From positions 1,038,391 through 1,102,390 of the forward strand of contig VSDK01002018.1 of NCBI GenBank assembly GCA_009767595.1: a DNA stretch of 64,000 nucleotides, in the 5' to 3' direction. Below the pieces are notes generated by a model, which saw only the letters and a list, made by a program, of their open reading frames with translations, was not told where the DNA came from and made no database searches. This document shows positions 1 to 11,619 of this stretch, piece by piece. How positions within the stretch are numbered: the first letter of the stretch is position 1; each line of letters opens with the position of its first letter. Origin of the DNA: Symbiodinium kawagutii. Taxonomy: Eukaryota > Sar > Dinophyceae > Suessiales > Symbiodiniaceae. A program made the translations under genes and the position numbers.

Positions 1-200
1 TCAGCCATCATTAACCACGACTTTTTTTACGTTTGCCTGTAATGTAGCTCCGGCTACTGTACACCACCCTGACGATCATCATTATCTCTTATTATCAATC
101 AATTATATATATCAGCCTAGTTTCACCATTATTGTTGCTTATCATCCCCTACTAGTAACCATCATCAGCCACCATTAACCACCACTAAAGCCACCAGAAC

Positions 201-308
201 TGCGAGGAAACTCAGCTGGCGCTTGTCCTCTCGCCCTTCGGCCAGGCAACTGCTGTTGGGTTCCTTCCGCAGGGGTCGACAAAGCTCGTTGAGGGCGTAG
301 AAAAAGAC
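201..308 (-). CDS. Candidate internal exon, unknown protein
   Basis: An open 36-codon segment on the minus strand, phase 0 at both ends. It begins after the acceptor AACCCAG and ends before the donor GTTCTG. It reads VFFYALNELCRPLRKEPNSS and continues with a charged stretch ending QLSFLA. GC content is well above the flanks, which are degenerate ATGGTTGATG repeats. No family recognised. Confidence 0.4.
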
Positions 309-884
309 CTGGGTTTCGATGGACGCGTGGGGGTGGTGATGGTTAACGATAAGGTTGATGATGGTTGATGATGGTTGATGATATGGAATTTTGATGGTTG
401 ATACCTGGGTTTTGATGGTTGATGATATGGAATTCAGGATCGTTGATGGTTGATAAACAGCTACTGGTGATGGTTGCTTAGCCAGTCATACGGGTGCTTC
501 TCAAGTGATGGGGAACCCCCCACATGATGAATCAGTGGCTTATGGTTTCCTATTGGTGGCAAATAGCTTTTGAAAACCGTTTTGAAATTTGACTACCCAA
601 CAGCTCATATCACCACAGATTTGTCATGAAAAAGATCCCGTGATTATGAGTTCATGACGCTGGCAAATCATCATGTTACGAGCTTGTCAAAGTGGATATG
701 GTCCAAATGGCCAAACAAAAACATCCACTTTTGACATAGCCACCAGTCATCGTACTTGCACCAGTGCCAAAATAGTGGCACCCCCAAAACCAATGGTTTC
801 CATTGCTAAAAAACGATCATTTTGTGGTGGTTTATAGCAGTTACCGGCAGTTACCCTTCATGGCTTGGCGCATACCCAGCCATG

Positions 885-1000
885 TGGCAGTGGCTCAGTT
901 CACCCGGTGCCCGTCCCCCTGGTTCCCCTGTCACCAAGCTGCTTTTCCTATTGGTGGCTATTCCCCATGAGCTGGTTGATTAATATTGACCCAGCTCGCC
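885..1000. mobile_element. Family B inverted-repeat element, copy
   Basis: A roughly 115-bp element of family B, whose ends read like GGCTATGGGTCAA and TTGACCCATAGCC. Other copies lie near 1577-1700, 2652-2772, 3040-3162 (inverted), 5519-5632, 10035-10156, 23335-23397 (partial, inverted), 34160-34275, 36707-36832, 50898-51030 and 53635-53755 (inverted). Limits are accurate to about 10 bp. The copies at 960 and 51000 are followed by a second shared module (TGGTATATCCCCT), also seen near 17250. Confidence 0.7.
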
Positions 1001-1108
1001 ATACATGGCTGGTATATCCCCTGCTATTGTTAGTTCTCATCCCTTATCATTAACCATTAGCTACATTTATTGTTGAACATCTCCGCGCCCCTGTCAGGAC
1101 TTCCCTAC

Positions 1109-1930
1109 CTTCCGCCGCTTCTCGTCCTTCTCGTCCAGGAAGGCCTCGTGCAAACTCCAAACTCATGGTTGCTTCACTGGTGGAAACTTGGACATGGGTC
1201 CATTGATGGAATCTCACATGATAGCTTTCCCTGCAAAAAAAATCGATGTCTTTTTGGATTCTTGTTGGATGTTTTTTGGGTCGAAGGTACCTCTGTTTAT
1301 ATGATTATACGTGGTGTCGATGATCAGCATCAAACAATCGAACTGCTGCCGCTTCGTCAAAGATCATTCCCAGAGCTTGCCATAGCTCTGCTAAACTTCT
1401 AGCGTTGCCTTCCCAATGCTTCACCAGGGGCGGCGTTGCTTGGTGGTAATAAAGAATGTTTGAAACCACCAACCAGTCAAGTATACCATCCAAATCCTCC
1501 AAAATAATCAGCTGAACCCTTCACTGAAGGATGATGCCTGAAAATAAAGAACTGGCTTCGGATCATCCAAATGAATATATCAGTTGGGTCAAAACCCTGT
1601 ACCCCTGGTTCCCCATCATTAACCATTGATTTCCTACTACTGTTGTTGGTTATTATCCCCCCTTATTGTTGGTTAATATTGACCCAGCTCGCCATATCAG
1701 TTGGATCAGGAACTTCAAAAAAACTCCAAGTACCTGAAAAGCTCACAAGGCAAATGATCTCCCCATGGCACCATGGTACCAACACCCATGGATCCACCAA
1801 CATCTGCTGCGTGGAACCATCAGTGTGGAACCAGCGAACCTTGTCCCGTTGAAGGACGTAACCAAACGTAGCAACCGTAGCTGGGAACTGAGTTGTGGGT
1901 TCAATCGGAGATTCCTGATTGTTTAGTGGA
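1109..1930 (-). CDS. Three consecutive candidate exons, unknown protein
   Basis: Exons read on the minus strand: 1930-1684, 1511-1311 and about 1154-1109. The first contains GYVLQRDKVRWFHTDGSTQQ and ends at MASW with phase 0, exactly at the GTCAAT donor inside a family B inverted repeat. The second begins LIILEDLDGILDWLVV, continues through SLAELWQALGMIFDEAAAVR and ends at a GTATAA site. The third is a small lysine/glutamate-rich exon (EAFLDEKDEKRRK) with a strong AAG|GTAGGG donor. Phases agree across the 172-nt intron 1512-1683. The protein is not recognised. The second exon could instead end at an in-frame stop directly after its donor. Confidence 0.5.
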
Positions 1931-2079
1931 CTGCAAACAGTCGCAGTGACCATAGAGATAAGTCCTTACTATTGAAGTGGATTCAATCAGAGATAAAGCC
2001 AAACATCTCCTGATTGTTGCAGTGGACTCAGCAGTGGCTGGTTCTATGAATGATTTGTATGTTGATGACTCTGGCTCAC

Positions 2080-2125
2080 TTCGCTGGTTGTCGTAGCCTC
2101 CGAGTTGGTCGCCCAACTGCACGAC
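2080..2125 (-). CDS. Candidate short exon
   Basis: Reads VVQLGDQLGGYDNQR between an acceptor (TAAGGCAG) and a strong donor (A|GTGAGC). The frame stays open beyond the donor for some 60 codons, so the exon may be longer. No homology recognised. Confidence 0.35.
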
Positions 2126-2335
2126 CTGCCTTACCAAACAACGCCATCACTTTGTATGGCGCGTCTGAACCGTTCTTCCTCGCGAAATGGCACGTGGCAT
2201 CGTCAAAACTCAGCAAAATCATGAATTCACGAAAGTTAGGACCAACATAAGGGACCAAACATGACTCAAGTGAAGGTTTCGCCTTACAAAATGACTCAAG
2301 GGCCACATGTGTTTATAGCATGAGCTTGGACAAAC

Positions 2336-3302
2336 TCATATTTTGGCCCTGTCAACTGGTGGTTCACCCGGCTGTCGGCCTGGAGCCTTGCGAATCGTGG
2401 TGGTTTCCCTATGGCTACATACTGGAGAGTAGGTATCACCATCTACAAGGTGGGCCCCTGGTAGTTATAGTTATAAACCCCCAAGGTGGGCCCCTGGTAG
2501 TTATAAGTTGGGTGAGTTCAATCCCATAACTGGTACTTAACCCTACTTAAGATAGTTACAAACCAACTTGTAAGTGGTTGGGGGCCCAGCTTGTATGGAC
2601 AAACCCATGTAATCATGAAAATGCCTTGCAGAATGGAACCGACCAGGTATCATGACTGTGGGTCAGTTCACCCGGCTAGTCCCCCTGGTTCCCCCAGGAC
2701 TAACCATTGTTTTCCCATTACTATTGCTGGTTATTATCCCCCATGAAATTGGTTGGCTAATATCGACCCATAGCCTCATTGTTATGGTACCACCATTCGT
2801 CTGAAAACCTACCCATGGTACCACCATCCACCAGTCCCTGAGCAGCACTGCCCAGCGTCCTGACCACATCTCTGTGGATGCGGTCGGCGAAGCCTGGAAT
2901 TTTGGGGGCTGCAGGTCGGTCATGGGCTGCGATCGTCTTTTTTAAGTTAACGGTACGGATGAGAAGCAACAGCAACCAGCGACATGGTTAGTTGGATATG
3001 GCCATTGCATGCTATTGCTGACTTTTTTTTTGTTGGATATAGCTATGGGTCAAGCAGTTCATCAACGGACTAATAGGAGATAATCACCAACGACCTTAGG
3101 GAGAACAATGGTTTATGGGGGAACGAGGGGTACAGGGTGAACTGACCCATAGCCACATGAGTGAGTATGAATGAATTAATAAAATTCGGGATGTGTGATC
3201 GTCGTTGGTTAGTGCTTGATGGTCCGTACCTGGTGGTTGGTAGTGTGTGAGCGTTCATGGCGGCAAGAATCAATGAAGATTCATGTCTGGTTGCGAGCGA
3301 GA
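2336..3302 (-). CDS. Five candidate exons joined across three inverted-repeat elements
   Basis: Exons on the minus strand: 3302-3147 (includes HESSLILAAMNAHTLPTTRY), 3042 to about 2957 (ISNKKKVSNSMQWPYPTNHV), 2893-2768 (GFADRIHRDVVRTLGSAAQG and FSDEWWYHNNEAM), 2655 to about 2609 (MIPGRFHSARHFHDYMGLSI) and 2442-2336 (GDTYSPVCSHRETTTIRKAP, stop TGA at 2336). Introns 3043-3146 and 2656-2767 are family B elements with matching phases (1/1). The last intron corresponds to a family C element, but its donor is CT where GT is expected. The join between exons 2 and 3 is not settled. Function unknown. Confidence 0.5.
2447..2617. mobile_element. Family C inverted-repeat element
   Basis: Ends resemble TACAAGGTGGGCCCC, present on both strands (CTACAAGGTGGGCCCC at 2443, GGGGGCCCAGCTTGTA near 2598). 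An internal direct repeat of AAGGTGGGCCCCTGGTAG lies at 2449 and 2484. A second copy is at 42788-42920, and a diverged one may begin at 40268. Confidence 0.6.
2656..2767 (-). mobile_element. Family B element acting as a 112-nt intron
   Basis: The donor GTCGAT follows GCTATGG at 2768 and the acceptor CCCACAG ends at 2656. Phase 1 is kept between NNEAM and MIPGRF. Insert orientation is opposite to the copy at 3043-3146, so the element seems able to work as an intron in either orientation. Confidence 0.55.
3043..3146 (-). mobile_element. Family B element acting as a 104-nt intron
   Basis: On the minus strand the preceding exon ends GCTATGG and the element supplies the donor GTCAGT. The other inverted repeat supplies the acceptor CCCATAG. 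Both flanking exons are open, and the split codon (phase 1) joins HVAM to ISNKKK without a frame change. The intron is the element less a few terminal bases. Confidence 0.6.
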
Positions 3303-3572
3303 CTGCTTCCAAAACATGGTCCAATGATGGCCATGCAATCGATGCCTGTAGTTAGGAATAATGAAGATAAATTGAACATTCTAAATGATGGATGCCAATG
3401 GTAGACGTTGATCAAAGCATGATTGGCAATGATAAATGAACACTAGGAACTATTTACCATCTCCAAAACCAGTCAGTTTTAGAGAAATATCATGAAATAT
3501 AATGACATATCCACATACAGAGATATATGAAAACATCAAATCATATCGGAAATGAGCGTTTTCCAGGCTTCA

Positions 3573-3600
3573 ATGTATATATATATATATATATAAATAT
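3573..3600. repeat. AT dinucleotide run
   Basis: A pure TATATA tract of about 25 bp. Similar short tracts lie near 9462-9500, 17895-17970, 38275-38350 and 42490. The surrounding 3.35-4.1 kb has no exon I could support. Confidence 0.8.
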
Positions 3601-4136
3601 TCACCATATTTGGGTCCATGCTGCAAATGATGCACTCCCAAAGAAAAACATGTTGAAAAGTAGATTGGGAAAAACATGTTGACCAGTTTTCTCTAAAAAA
3701 AATCTGCCCTGAAAAGTAGATGTTACTTATGGATACTTCAAGGCATCCCAATATTCGGGCACCAAGGATACAAGGGATTGTGTGTACCAGCCCAGCGTCA
3801 GTCTTTTTCCCAGACCCTAATAGAGCACCAATCATCATTATAAACCAGTCTTGACTATATTCTCAACATTACCCAATAAATAAATAACCATGCTCAACCC
3901 ATCCCAAACCACTGTAAACTAGGACTAACCACTATCAACGCTATCAATACAACAAACGACGACTCTCCACGAGAAAATGCAATATATTTCAGACCTCGTT
4001 CAAGATTCAAGGCGATGCTAGTCAAATTGACTGCAAGCCCTAAAAACAACCAGTAACCCCTAAAACAACAATCCATGACAGCAACAACAGTAGTTAACAA
4101 ATGTTCACAACAACCGAAAACCAGAAATGGACAACC

Positions 4137-4138
<2 letters not shown>

Positions 4139-4192
<54 letters not shown>

Positions 4193-4227
4193 ACCAACCA
4201 ACCACACACCAAACCAACCAACCAACC

Positions 4228-4258
<31 letters not shown>

Positions 4259-4613
4259 CCCAACCAACCACAACAACAACAACAAGAACAACAACAACAA
4301 CAACAACCAACAACCAATCAACAAACCAACCAACCACAACAACAACAACAAGAACAACAACAACAACAACAACCAACAACCAATCAACAAACCAACCAAC
4401 CACAACAACAACAACAAGAACAACAACAACAACAACAACCAACAACCAATCAACAAACCAACCAACCACAACAACAACAACAAGAACAACAACAACAACA
4501 ACAACCAACAACCAATCAACAAACCAACCAACCACAACAACAACAACAAGAACAACAACAACAACAACAACCAACAACCAATCAACAAACCAACCAACCA
4601 CAACAACAACAAC
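4139..4613. repeat. CAA-rich microsatellite and 66-bp minisatellite
   Basis: A CAA run is followed by five near-perfect copies of a 66-bp unit (anchor CAATCA at 4315, 4381, 4447, 4513, 4579). Because 66 is divisible by three and the base content lacks stops, four frames stay open for 60-250 codons as poly-Gln, poly-Asn, poly-Thr or Val/Leu runs. I regard these as artefacts. Confidence 0.9.
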
Positions 4614-4671
4614 CGCCCCACTGCTCTCACTCGAAGCAGTCGAACCAAAGAACTATGTAGACCTTGAGCCG

Positions 4672-4985
4672 TCAGCTTTCCAAGCTGCCGTTCCAGCCAA
4701 TGCAAGGCGGACTGGCGCTGGGACGGGGCACCAAGCAGCTGGTTTCACCGGAGTTTCATGGGTGGCTACCGGGAGATGCCACAAACACCGGGGTTTCTCA
4801 AAACAGGGGACCCCAAAATGGTTGGTTTACTACCTATAAATGGCTAATTCAGGATGATTTGGGGCGTCCCCTATTTTGAGAAACACCCATATATGATCAA
4901 CCAAATCAAATGAAACTTGGGATGCCAAACTTGAGATACCACATTTCAGATCGGAACAAGTGAACATTGGATGAGACATGAGAGA
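4672..4985 (-). CDS. Two candidate exons, probable C-terminus, joined across a family A element
   Basis: Exon 4985-4885 begins SLMSHPMFTCSDLKCG and ends LVDHIW plus two bases. Exon 4738-4672 continues CLVPRPSASPPCIGWNGSLE and stops at TGA (4672). Phase 2 is conserved across the 146-nt intron 4739-4884, whose donor GTTTCT lies in the family A inverted repeat. The plus strand is also open over 4620-4760, but lacks comparable splice logic. Function unknown. Confidence 0.45.
4794..4890. mobile_element. Family A inverted-repeat element, copy
   Basis: Family A elements are 95-160 bp with ends like GGTGGTTTCTCAAAATAGGG and short AT-rich target duplications (ATAT, AATT, CAAAT). Copies: 4794-4890, 10473-10632, 13573-13673, 16849-16943, 19707-19800 (decayed), 22266-22367, 23162-23264, 31570-31688, 33055-33164, 33957-34061, 38601-38700, 42202-42302, 43190-43294, 46637-46742, and one split copy at 47840-48468. 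No coding capacity. Confidence 0.85.
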
Positions 4986-5625
4986 CTTACATGACATTCT
5001 TGAGCGATACATTTTCAAGTGTCCCAGCCACTGCACACAACCCAGAGGTGTACATCAAGTCTGACAACATAGAGATCGTTAGCACCTAGATCACTTGAGG
5101 TAACCTGGCAATGGAAAATCAAGGGCAACTCTGCCACAAATCATTGTCCGTCATCGATTAGCGACCAGTAATCAGCCATCAATTAGCCTCTACCTAATTA
5201 TCACGAATATCTCACCAATATCAGAAGCCATTGGTAATATACGAAAGTTGTTATTGGTCATCAACCATCAACTGACTGTAGCTACTGTAGCCAATATTCA
5301 TCAATGATTGCAACACCAAAACATTGCAGGTCACCATCGGCAATTACATGAACCATTTCCGCTAAACCATAGCAACTGTATTCTATAGCTTGTCGAACCT
5401 TGTTGACTCTGGCTCTGATTGCTCATCAACCATTTTCAATGTTCAACACTCTAGCAATCGATGTCAAACATCAACCAGTATCAAGTATCCATGGTTCATC
5501 ATCAATTATCAGCCATCAAATGGCTATGGGTCAAAACCCTGTACCCCTGGTTCCCCATCATTAACCATTGCTTCCCCTATTATTGGTTGGTTAATAACCA
5601 CCTTTATTGGTTAGTTAATATTGAC

Positions 5626-5702
5626 CCATGACCAAATATCATCAACCCTTAACCTATCCATTATCAATCTATCAATCTCCAAAGCACCACCAAGTAGCAG
5701 GA
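5626..5702 (-). CDS. Candidate exon ending at a family B element
   Basis: Begins after the acceptor CTTGAG and reads LLLGGALEIDRLIMDRLRVD then DIWSW, ending in phase 0 at the donor GTCAAT inside the family B copy at 5519-5632. The next exon is not resolved: in this phase the sequence after the far repeat reaches a stop after four codons. Confidence 0.45.
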
Positions 5703-6129
5703 CTCAAGCGTCAAACAGCCCAGCAATACTGATTACGTTTACCCGTCATTCACCATGGCAGTGATTGGTTATCAAGCGAAGGTAGCCACCAATGCATCGC
5801 TAGCAACTAGGCAAGCAACACTTTTTCATGGTTGATTGCATATCGGCCTTACTGATCCTGGTTGCTAAGCAAAGCCCGCCAACCAACTACAACCACTGGT
5901 TACAACTCACCAACTCACCAACTACAAATCAATCATTCTCAACCATCAACTACCAATGGTTTATGAGTAACCGCCTGCATAATTAAGCAAATTGATTAGT
6001 AACCAGCACTATTCAAATAACCAACCACAGGTTGCCACCAACCCACCAACCAACCACCAACCAACCACCAAACCACCACCAACCCACCACCAACCACCAC
6101 CACCCCCAACCTCCACCCCTAAGCCCCAC

Positions 6130-6206
6130 CTTCAGTTCCCGCCGGTCACGCAGCGGCGAATCCACATCGCGCAGCGGCGAGTCTACGGCGGGCGGCAGCG
6201 ACACTT
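6130..6206 (-). CDS. Candidate exon, Ser/Pro/acidic
   Basis: GC-rich island in AT-rich DNA. The minus strand reads EVSLPPAVDSPLRDVDSPLR then DRRELK, between the acceptor GCGTCAG and the strong donor AAG|GTGGGG, with an internal DSPLRD repeat. A serine/arginine-rich plus-strand reading is also open, but its splice sites are weaker. Confidence 0.4.
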
Positions 6207-6289
6207 CTGACGCCGAGCACCGGTGGAGACCAGGGGATGCTGCGGTGGTTCTGGTTGATCATGGTGAGGAATGGCTAATAATGATGGTT

Positions 6290-8100
6290 TTTTGATGATG
6301 GTTAATTCATTGATGATGTTTGACAATGGTGGTTGATGATGGTTAATGATGGTTAATCAATGTTAATCATATGGTAAATGGATGTTAATGGCTACAAAAT
6401 ACAGTCAAGTGATGATTTATGCGATAATTAAATGTGAAATGATATGAGACAGCGTCAAAATTATTTGTGTGAGGTGCATTCACAGATTTTTTAGAACATC
6501 CCCAATCGTTTTCCAAGTTTTGGGGTGCTCCTTTAGGGTAGCATATTATGCTTAAGCGATGGTTGATAGTGGTTCATTGTGATTAATAGGTCAAAAGAAA
6601 GGTAAAAATGAAAAAAGGATCTGGTTATATAATTGATGGTTGGTGATGGTTAAATGATGGTTACGATAACTTGGTTAAATAGGAATGGTTAAATCAAGGT
6701 TGAACAATTGCTAAATCTTGGTCAATGAGAGACGGAGAGGGATATGTGTATAGACAGAATGATATCTGCATATGCTTAAATAGATATGCCGTGATTCTTG
6801 AATGGAGATAGATGAATTAAAGGACGAAATCAATAGGTAGATAGTAGATAGATAGGAAGGAAAGGGACAATATATGGCTAGATCGAAAGGTGTTTCGCTA
6901 GGAAAGGAGTTGAGATGACAGTGTTTTGAAGGAGACATGATCAATCAAGTATGGTTGGTTTGCTTGTTAACATAATATGTCCTAGCTCGAGAGTATTGTC
7001 CCAAGATTAGCATCAAAGGCATTCTCAAATAGTTCTGAACATTGCTACCACAGCTGTTGCACACTTACACTTCACCAATGAACATGTTGATGATTCATGA
7101 TGTTTCCCTCGGAATTATCTCCTAGTGGCTTTGTTGTTAGTCACTGGGCCAAACATGAGTTTCACGTCATGTATGCCAGCGCTATTACTTGTAGACTACT
7201 GGGTTCAGTTCATTCGATGGTCACGCGAGGATCTGCTAGCCAATCCACAATTCTTTTGTTTGTCATTACTAAAAGTTACACCTATCCTATCAATTAGTTG
7301 CTCATTACTTGGTTACTTCATCCCTCCAGGCACCAAATCATCTGTGACTCACGGGTATTGATTGACTGACAATGTCGGCTCACTTCCAAAATATTGACAG
7401 ATACAATGTAGGTCCCTGAGTCCTGAGTCTTGACTATATTACCAACCATGGGAAATCGTATCCTTACAATTCAATTGATGGTTCACCATCATCCAGCAAG
7501 AAACAGCAAATTGCAGTACAGGGTGCGGATCAAAGGTGGAAAATGTTGGTGGCAATGAAAGAAAATGGTACCCAAGCAAAGATTTGTTTGACCAAACAAT
7601 TGCTGTTCATTCACCATACGATGGCATTTCACTCCCTTAGAAAAGGGGTACAACCCCCTCCCTTCGATCGTCATGAGCTATCACTGTTGGCTTACAAGGA
7701 GAAACCACAAATATCAAACATCAAAAAACTAATCATCATTCAAACATCTTCAACCAGCATCATTACCCACATAATCCATGTATGGTATATTTGCCTGCAC
7801 CTTGGTCATTTCAGACGAAATTGTTCATACATGGAGCCTCTGGATGATTGTAACCATCGTCAAACTCCATCACTTGCCTCTGGTAAACCAACCTGGCAAG
7901 GGAAAATCCACCATAGAAATGGCTGCTCCCAAGGAATTCACTGAAAAATGCAGGGTTTTGCAAGGGTTTCCTAGGGATTCCCATGGTTTCCCATGGTTTT
8001 CCTATGGTTTTCCTACGGTTTTTCTGTGGTTTTCCTATGGTTTTCCTAGGGTTTCCTGTGGTTTTCACATGGTTTTCACATCGTTTCCCTTCCAAAAACC
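6290..8100. other. Gene-poor AT-rich stretch
   Basis: Degenerate ATGGTTGATG and TTAATGG repeats at 6290-6700, then ordinary-looking sequence. From 7975 to 8090 a short-period repeat of GGTTTTCCTATGG variants occurs. No exon is supported. Confidence 0.5.
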
Positions 8101-8122
8101 GCCGGATCCTTAGTGGCACCAC

Positions 8123-8250
8123 CTGCCCCCCCGGCCATGCCCCGCACCTTCGCCCGTTTCGGGCGCCGCTTCCGTGGGAGCATCCGAGGCCGCATCGGAA
8201 GCGTCCAAGGCGCCGCAGAGCGCAGCGGCTTGGTCGATCAAGCGTTGCTC
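8123..8250 (-). CDS. Candidate exon, Ala/Asp/Glu-rich
   Basis: A 128-nt GC-rich island begins after the acceptor CCCTCCTCAG and ends in phase 2 at GGCAG|GTGGTG. It reads EQRLIDQAAALCGALDASDA, then an acidic alanine-rich stretch (SDAPTEAAPETGEG). The abrupt change from AT-rich flanks supports a real exon. Confidence 0.5.
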
Positions 8251-8299
8251 CTGAGGAGGGACGGATGGCGATGTACCATGGGGGACACCCCTTTGATGG

Positions 8300-10000
8300 T
8301 CATAGATTACTAGTTTCAACAATGACAATAACAATAATAACAATAATAATAGTAATAATGATAATAATGGTAATAATAAAAATGATAATAATGCTAATAT
8401 AGTCATAGTAATTGGTCAATAGTAATAAGAATAATAACAATGATATTAACAATGATAACAACAATAATGATGAAACATGATAGTGGTAATAATAGTGATA
8501 GTTTCTAATAAATGAATAAGTATGGTTGATGCCATGAATACTTGATGGTAATGCATTGACTAATGATTAATCATTGTTGATAAGAATGGTTAATGATAAT
8601 TGATTGTGGTTATAATCTATTAAATCATGTCATTGGTTTCTAATAAGGTTTAATGATAATCATGGTGAAGTAATGGTGAATGATAATACTTGGTCTGAAT
8701 GATTCTCTGGTTGGTGGTGCTCACCACCCCTATGAGAGTGATTAATAATACTTACAAATGGCGGATCACTAGTGGTTGGGGTTATTAATAACCACGGTGA
8801 ACTAGTGGTTAACTAGTGGTTAATACTGGTTCGAAGTGGTTGAGAATGATCTGGTTGGTGGTGCTCACCACCCCGCCATGAAAAATATGCGTCAGTCAAC
8901 CAACCAATCGTTTGGGAATACTCGGGAAATTCAAAATTGTCCATCAAACCACCAACCAGTTATTAATGTGGGGGTTTGATTAATAAAGGGGGTAGTGATA
9001 AGTGTCAAGGGGCCTGGCCGAAGTGATCAAGAAAGGGATAGTGATTAGTGGTAAGGTTGTTTTTCAATGTAATCCTCAGGAGGATGGTTCTCAAGTTATG
9101 ATTCATGATGGTCAACTATGTCTGCTCATGATCATTATGACAACTCACAATGGTTCATAATAGTGGTCAATGTGATGGGAAGATTATGGTATTACTCAGT
9201 AAATGACACCTAAGGAATACCATGGAGATACAAGAATGATGCTTATTATGGTAATGGCATTACTATAGGGGACGTATAGTTATACTGGACAGGAACAAAT
9301 GTATGAATAACCATAGTCATGCAACAATGTTTGTAAGGTTGATGTGTGGTTATATAGTAGCTGTGTTTTACAATGCTTGTTAATGGTTGAATTTGATCAA
9401 TGGTTTGTCACTACGATCACGAATCTGATTTTCTAGTAATAGACACTAATTGTCAAGCAGCTCGATATATATATATATATATACTAAATAAATATATATA
9501 TAACTAAATGGAGCCATATATGTAAAGCCAATTCAATCAGCAATCCTGTGTAATGATTGATGATAGTTACTATTACTACTAATATTTGTAATATCAAATA
9601 TAGTTGCTAAACTATTACAAACCGTTGCAAACTCTAACTATAACACACCATCAACTATAGTGGTTCTAGATATAATCGTTGGTGATGGTTAAATATATTT
9701 GATTGTACTCATTAGCCTGGGTCCAGCACCATCCTAGCATCTTTAGGCTTAGTAAGCATTTCTAGGGCTAGTAATGGTTTGTGATCATGGTAGTAAATGA
9801 CCAGGATTAATATAAGTTTCACGGATGGCAAAAACTCCTGGTTCTAGGCTACTTGGTCAAATGATGGTTCACAGTGGTTAACTCTACGGGGAACACATTA
9901 AAAACCAGCAACAACTGACGATGTGTCAAACCAGTGCTACGCCCAAAACCAATTGCTTTCTATTTGTAAAATGATCATTTTTTGGTGGGGCCCATTACCT
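8300..10000. other. AT-rich degenerate repeats, no gene seen
   Basis: ATAATAATA-type trinucleotide repeats at 8320-8480 pass into diffuse AATGGTTAATGATGG repeats with two copies of a GTTGGTGGTGCTCACCACC palindrome (about 8711 and 8853). No credible exon on either strand. Confidence 0.5.
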
Positions 10001-10006
10001 GGTTAC

Positions 10007-10714
10007 CCATCATGGCGCCAGGCACATACCGACATCTGGCAGTGGGTCAAAACCCTGTACCCCTGGTTTCCATATCATTAACCATTGTTTTCCCTTATTA
10101 TTGTTGGTCATCATCCCCCATTATTGGTTGGTTGGTATTGACCCATAGCCATCTAACATCAGCACTGCTTAACATTGGTGAATGATCATGGTGAAGATCC
10201 CCTAGACCAGTGACCAACGGTCTCCGAACTGGTGGTTTCATGGGTTCCCTACTACATCCCCAGGCACCTTTGAACAACAAACAACACTATTGAAACCACC
10301 AACGGGTCATGGCGATGATAAAATCGGTGCTTCACCGCGTGTGACGCCTCCACCATACGGTGACCTCTCCTCCACTTCCTGCTCTGCGCGCGTGAGTTCC
10401 GCGACGCCTGGGGTGGCGTCATAGTGAGGACTGGGTGCCTCATTTACCAAGCGAGAACTCGGACAGAGAAGGCGCTTCTCAAAAAAAATTGTACCCCCAG
10501 ATCATCTAAGATCAAACGTTTATAGTGAGAAAACCATGCAATATCGCTACTGATATCCATTTATATTCAATCATCTGATATTAACATTTTTTAGTATTCA
10601 ACGAACCAGTCAGGGGGTACCCTTATGGCTTGAGAAACACCCACATGTACAGAGAAGTGATGGATGTTCTTGGTTGATCTCTGCTTTGTGCAAATCAATG
10701 GCTGGTGTTGGTTT
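10007..10714 (-). CDS. Four phase-consistent candidate exons, unknown protein
   Basis: Exons 10714-10639, 10407-10336, 10201-10143 and 10035-10007. They read KPTPAIDLHKAEINQEHPSL.., VAELTRAEQEVEERSPYGGG.., DLHHDHSPMLSSADVRWLW and MSVCAWRHDG. All three junction phases agree (1, 1, 0). The first intron carries a family A element at its 5' end. The third (10036-10142) is a family B element. The protein is hydrophilic and unrecognised, and both ends of the chain are open. Confidence 0.55.
10036..10142 (-). mobile_element. Family B element acting as a 107-nt intron
   Basis: The donor GTCAAT after CTATGG and an acceptor CCAG just outside the far inverted repeat define a phase 0/0 intron between ADVRWLW and MSVCAW. 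The internal sequence matches the family B consensus. Confidence 0.6.
10408..10638 (-). mobile_element. Intron whose donor lies in a family A element
   Basis: The donor GTTTCT is in the inverted repeat of the family A copy at 10473-10632. The acceptor CACCCCAG lies about 65 nt beyond the element. Phase 1 is shared by both flanking exons. Confidence 0.5.
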
Positions 10715-11440
10715 CTGAGTACTGTTTCAACGAACATCAAGTAATATAAACATGTATCTATCAAATATGATGCATACCTGTATCACAAATGTAGTATGAA
10801 CATATCAATATCAGAAATTATGAATATAACATGATGTAATATCATAGTATTCATCATTCCTCAAACAATATGTCTATCAAACATGCTTTATGTAAAGTGT
10901 ATTATGTGTAACCATTCAAATCAATACAACACCGTAATACAATAATTGGTTGATGGTTGAACCACCCCTGTGAAAAATATGCTCGTGAACAAACCGTTTG
11001 TTTGCTTTTACATATGCACCAACCAGTAGCTGTTCAAACACTATTGTTGGTTCTTATTTCCTATTATTAACCAGTATTGATGATTAGAACCCGCTATAAA
11101 CCCCTATTGCTCGCTATACGACCTCAAACAAACTCTTAAAACCACCTAGAAACCCTATAAAACCTTATAAAGCCGCAAGAAATCCCTTGGCAACCTCAAA
11201 CAAACACCTTATAACCCCCATCAAAGCCCCATCAAAACCCTATCCCCACATAAAACCCTATAAAAACCTGAAAAAAACACATAAAACTCCATAAAACCCT
11301 ATAAAAACCTAAGAAAAAACACATAAAACTCCATAAAACCACATAAAACCCCTATCCAACCCTAAAAAAACCCACCAGAAAAGATCTCCCCCAGGGGCCC
11401 CCCAGCCCCCCCCCCCCCCCCCCCCCCCGCCCCCCCCCCC

Positions 11441-11531
11441 NNNNNNNNNNNNNNNNNNNNNNNNNNNNNNNNNNNNNNNNNNNNNNNNNNNNNNNNNNNN
11501 NNNNNNNNNNNNNNNNNNNNNNNNNNNNNNN
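11441..11531. other. Assembly gap in a C-rich tract
   Basis: A run of N bases directly follows about 30 C residues. The minus strand to its right, from 11582, opens as SLPTPLAAPQAAAPPPG after the acceptor CCTCCAG, so a proline-rich exon may run into the gap. Confidence 0.9.
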
Positions 11532-11619
11532 TCCGGGGGGCGGGGCCGCCGCCTGAGGAGCCGCCAGGGGAGTTGGCAGTGACTGGAGGGTAGCTTCCAA
11601 AAACGAAGGCTTAATTAAC

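Noticed and set aside
3894..4839. Long open frames on both strands over the CAA-rich region
   Set aside because: They are produced by the stop-free 66-bp repeat and the CAA run. No splice context or normal protein composition.
6133..6221. Plus-strand Ser/Arg-rich exon
   Set aside because: The minus-strand reading has a stronger donor and agrees with the strand of all neighbours.
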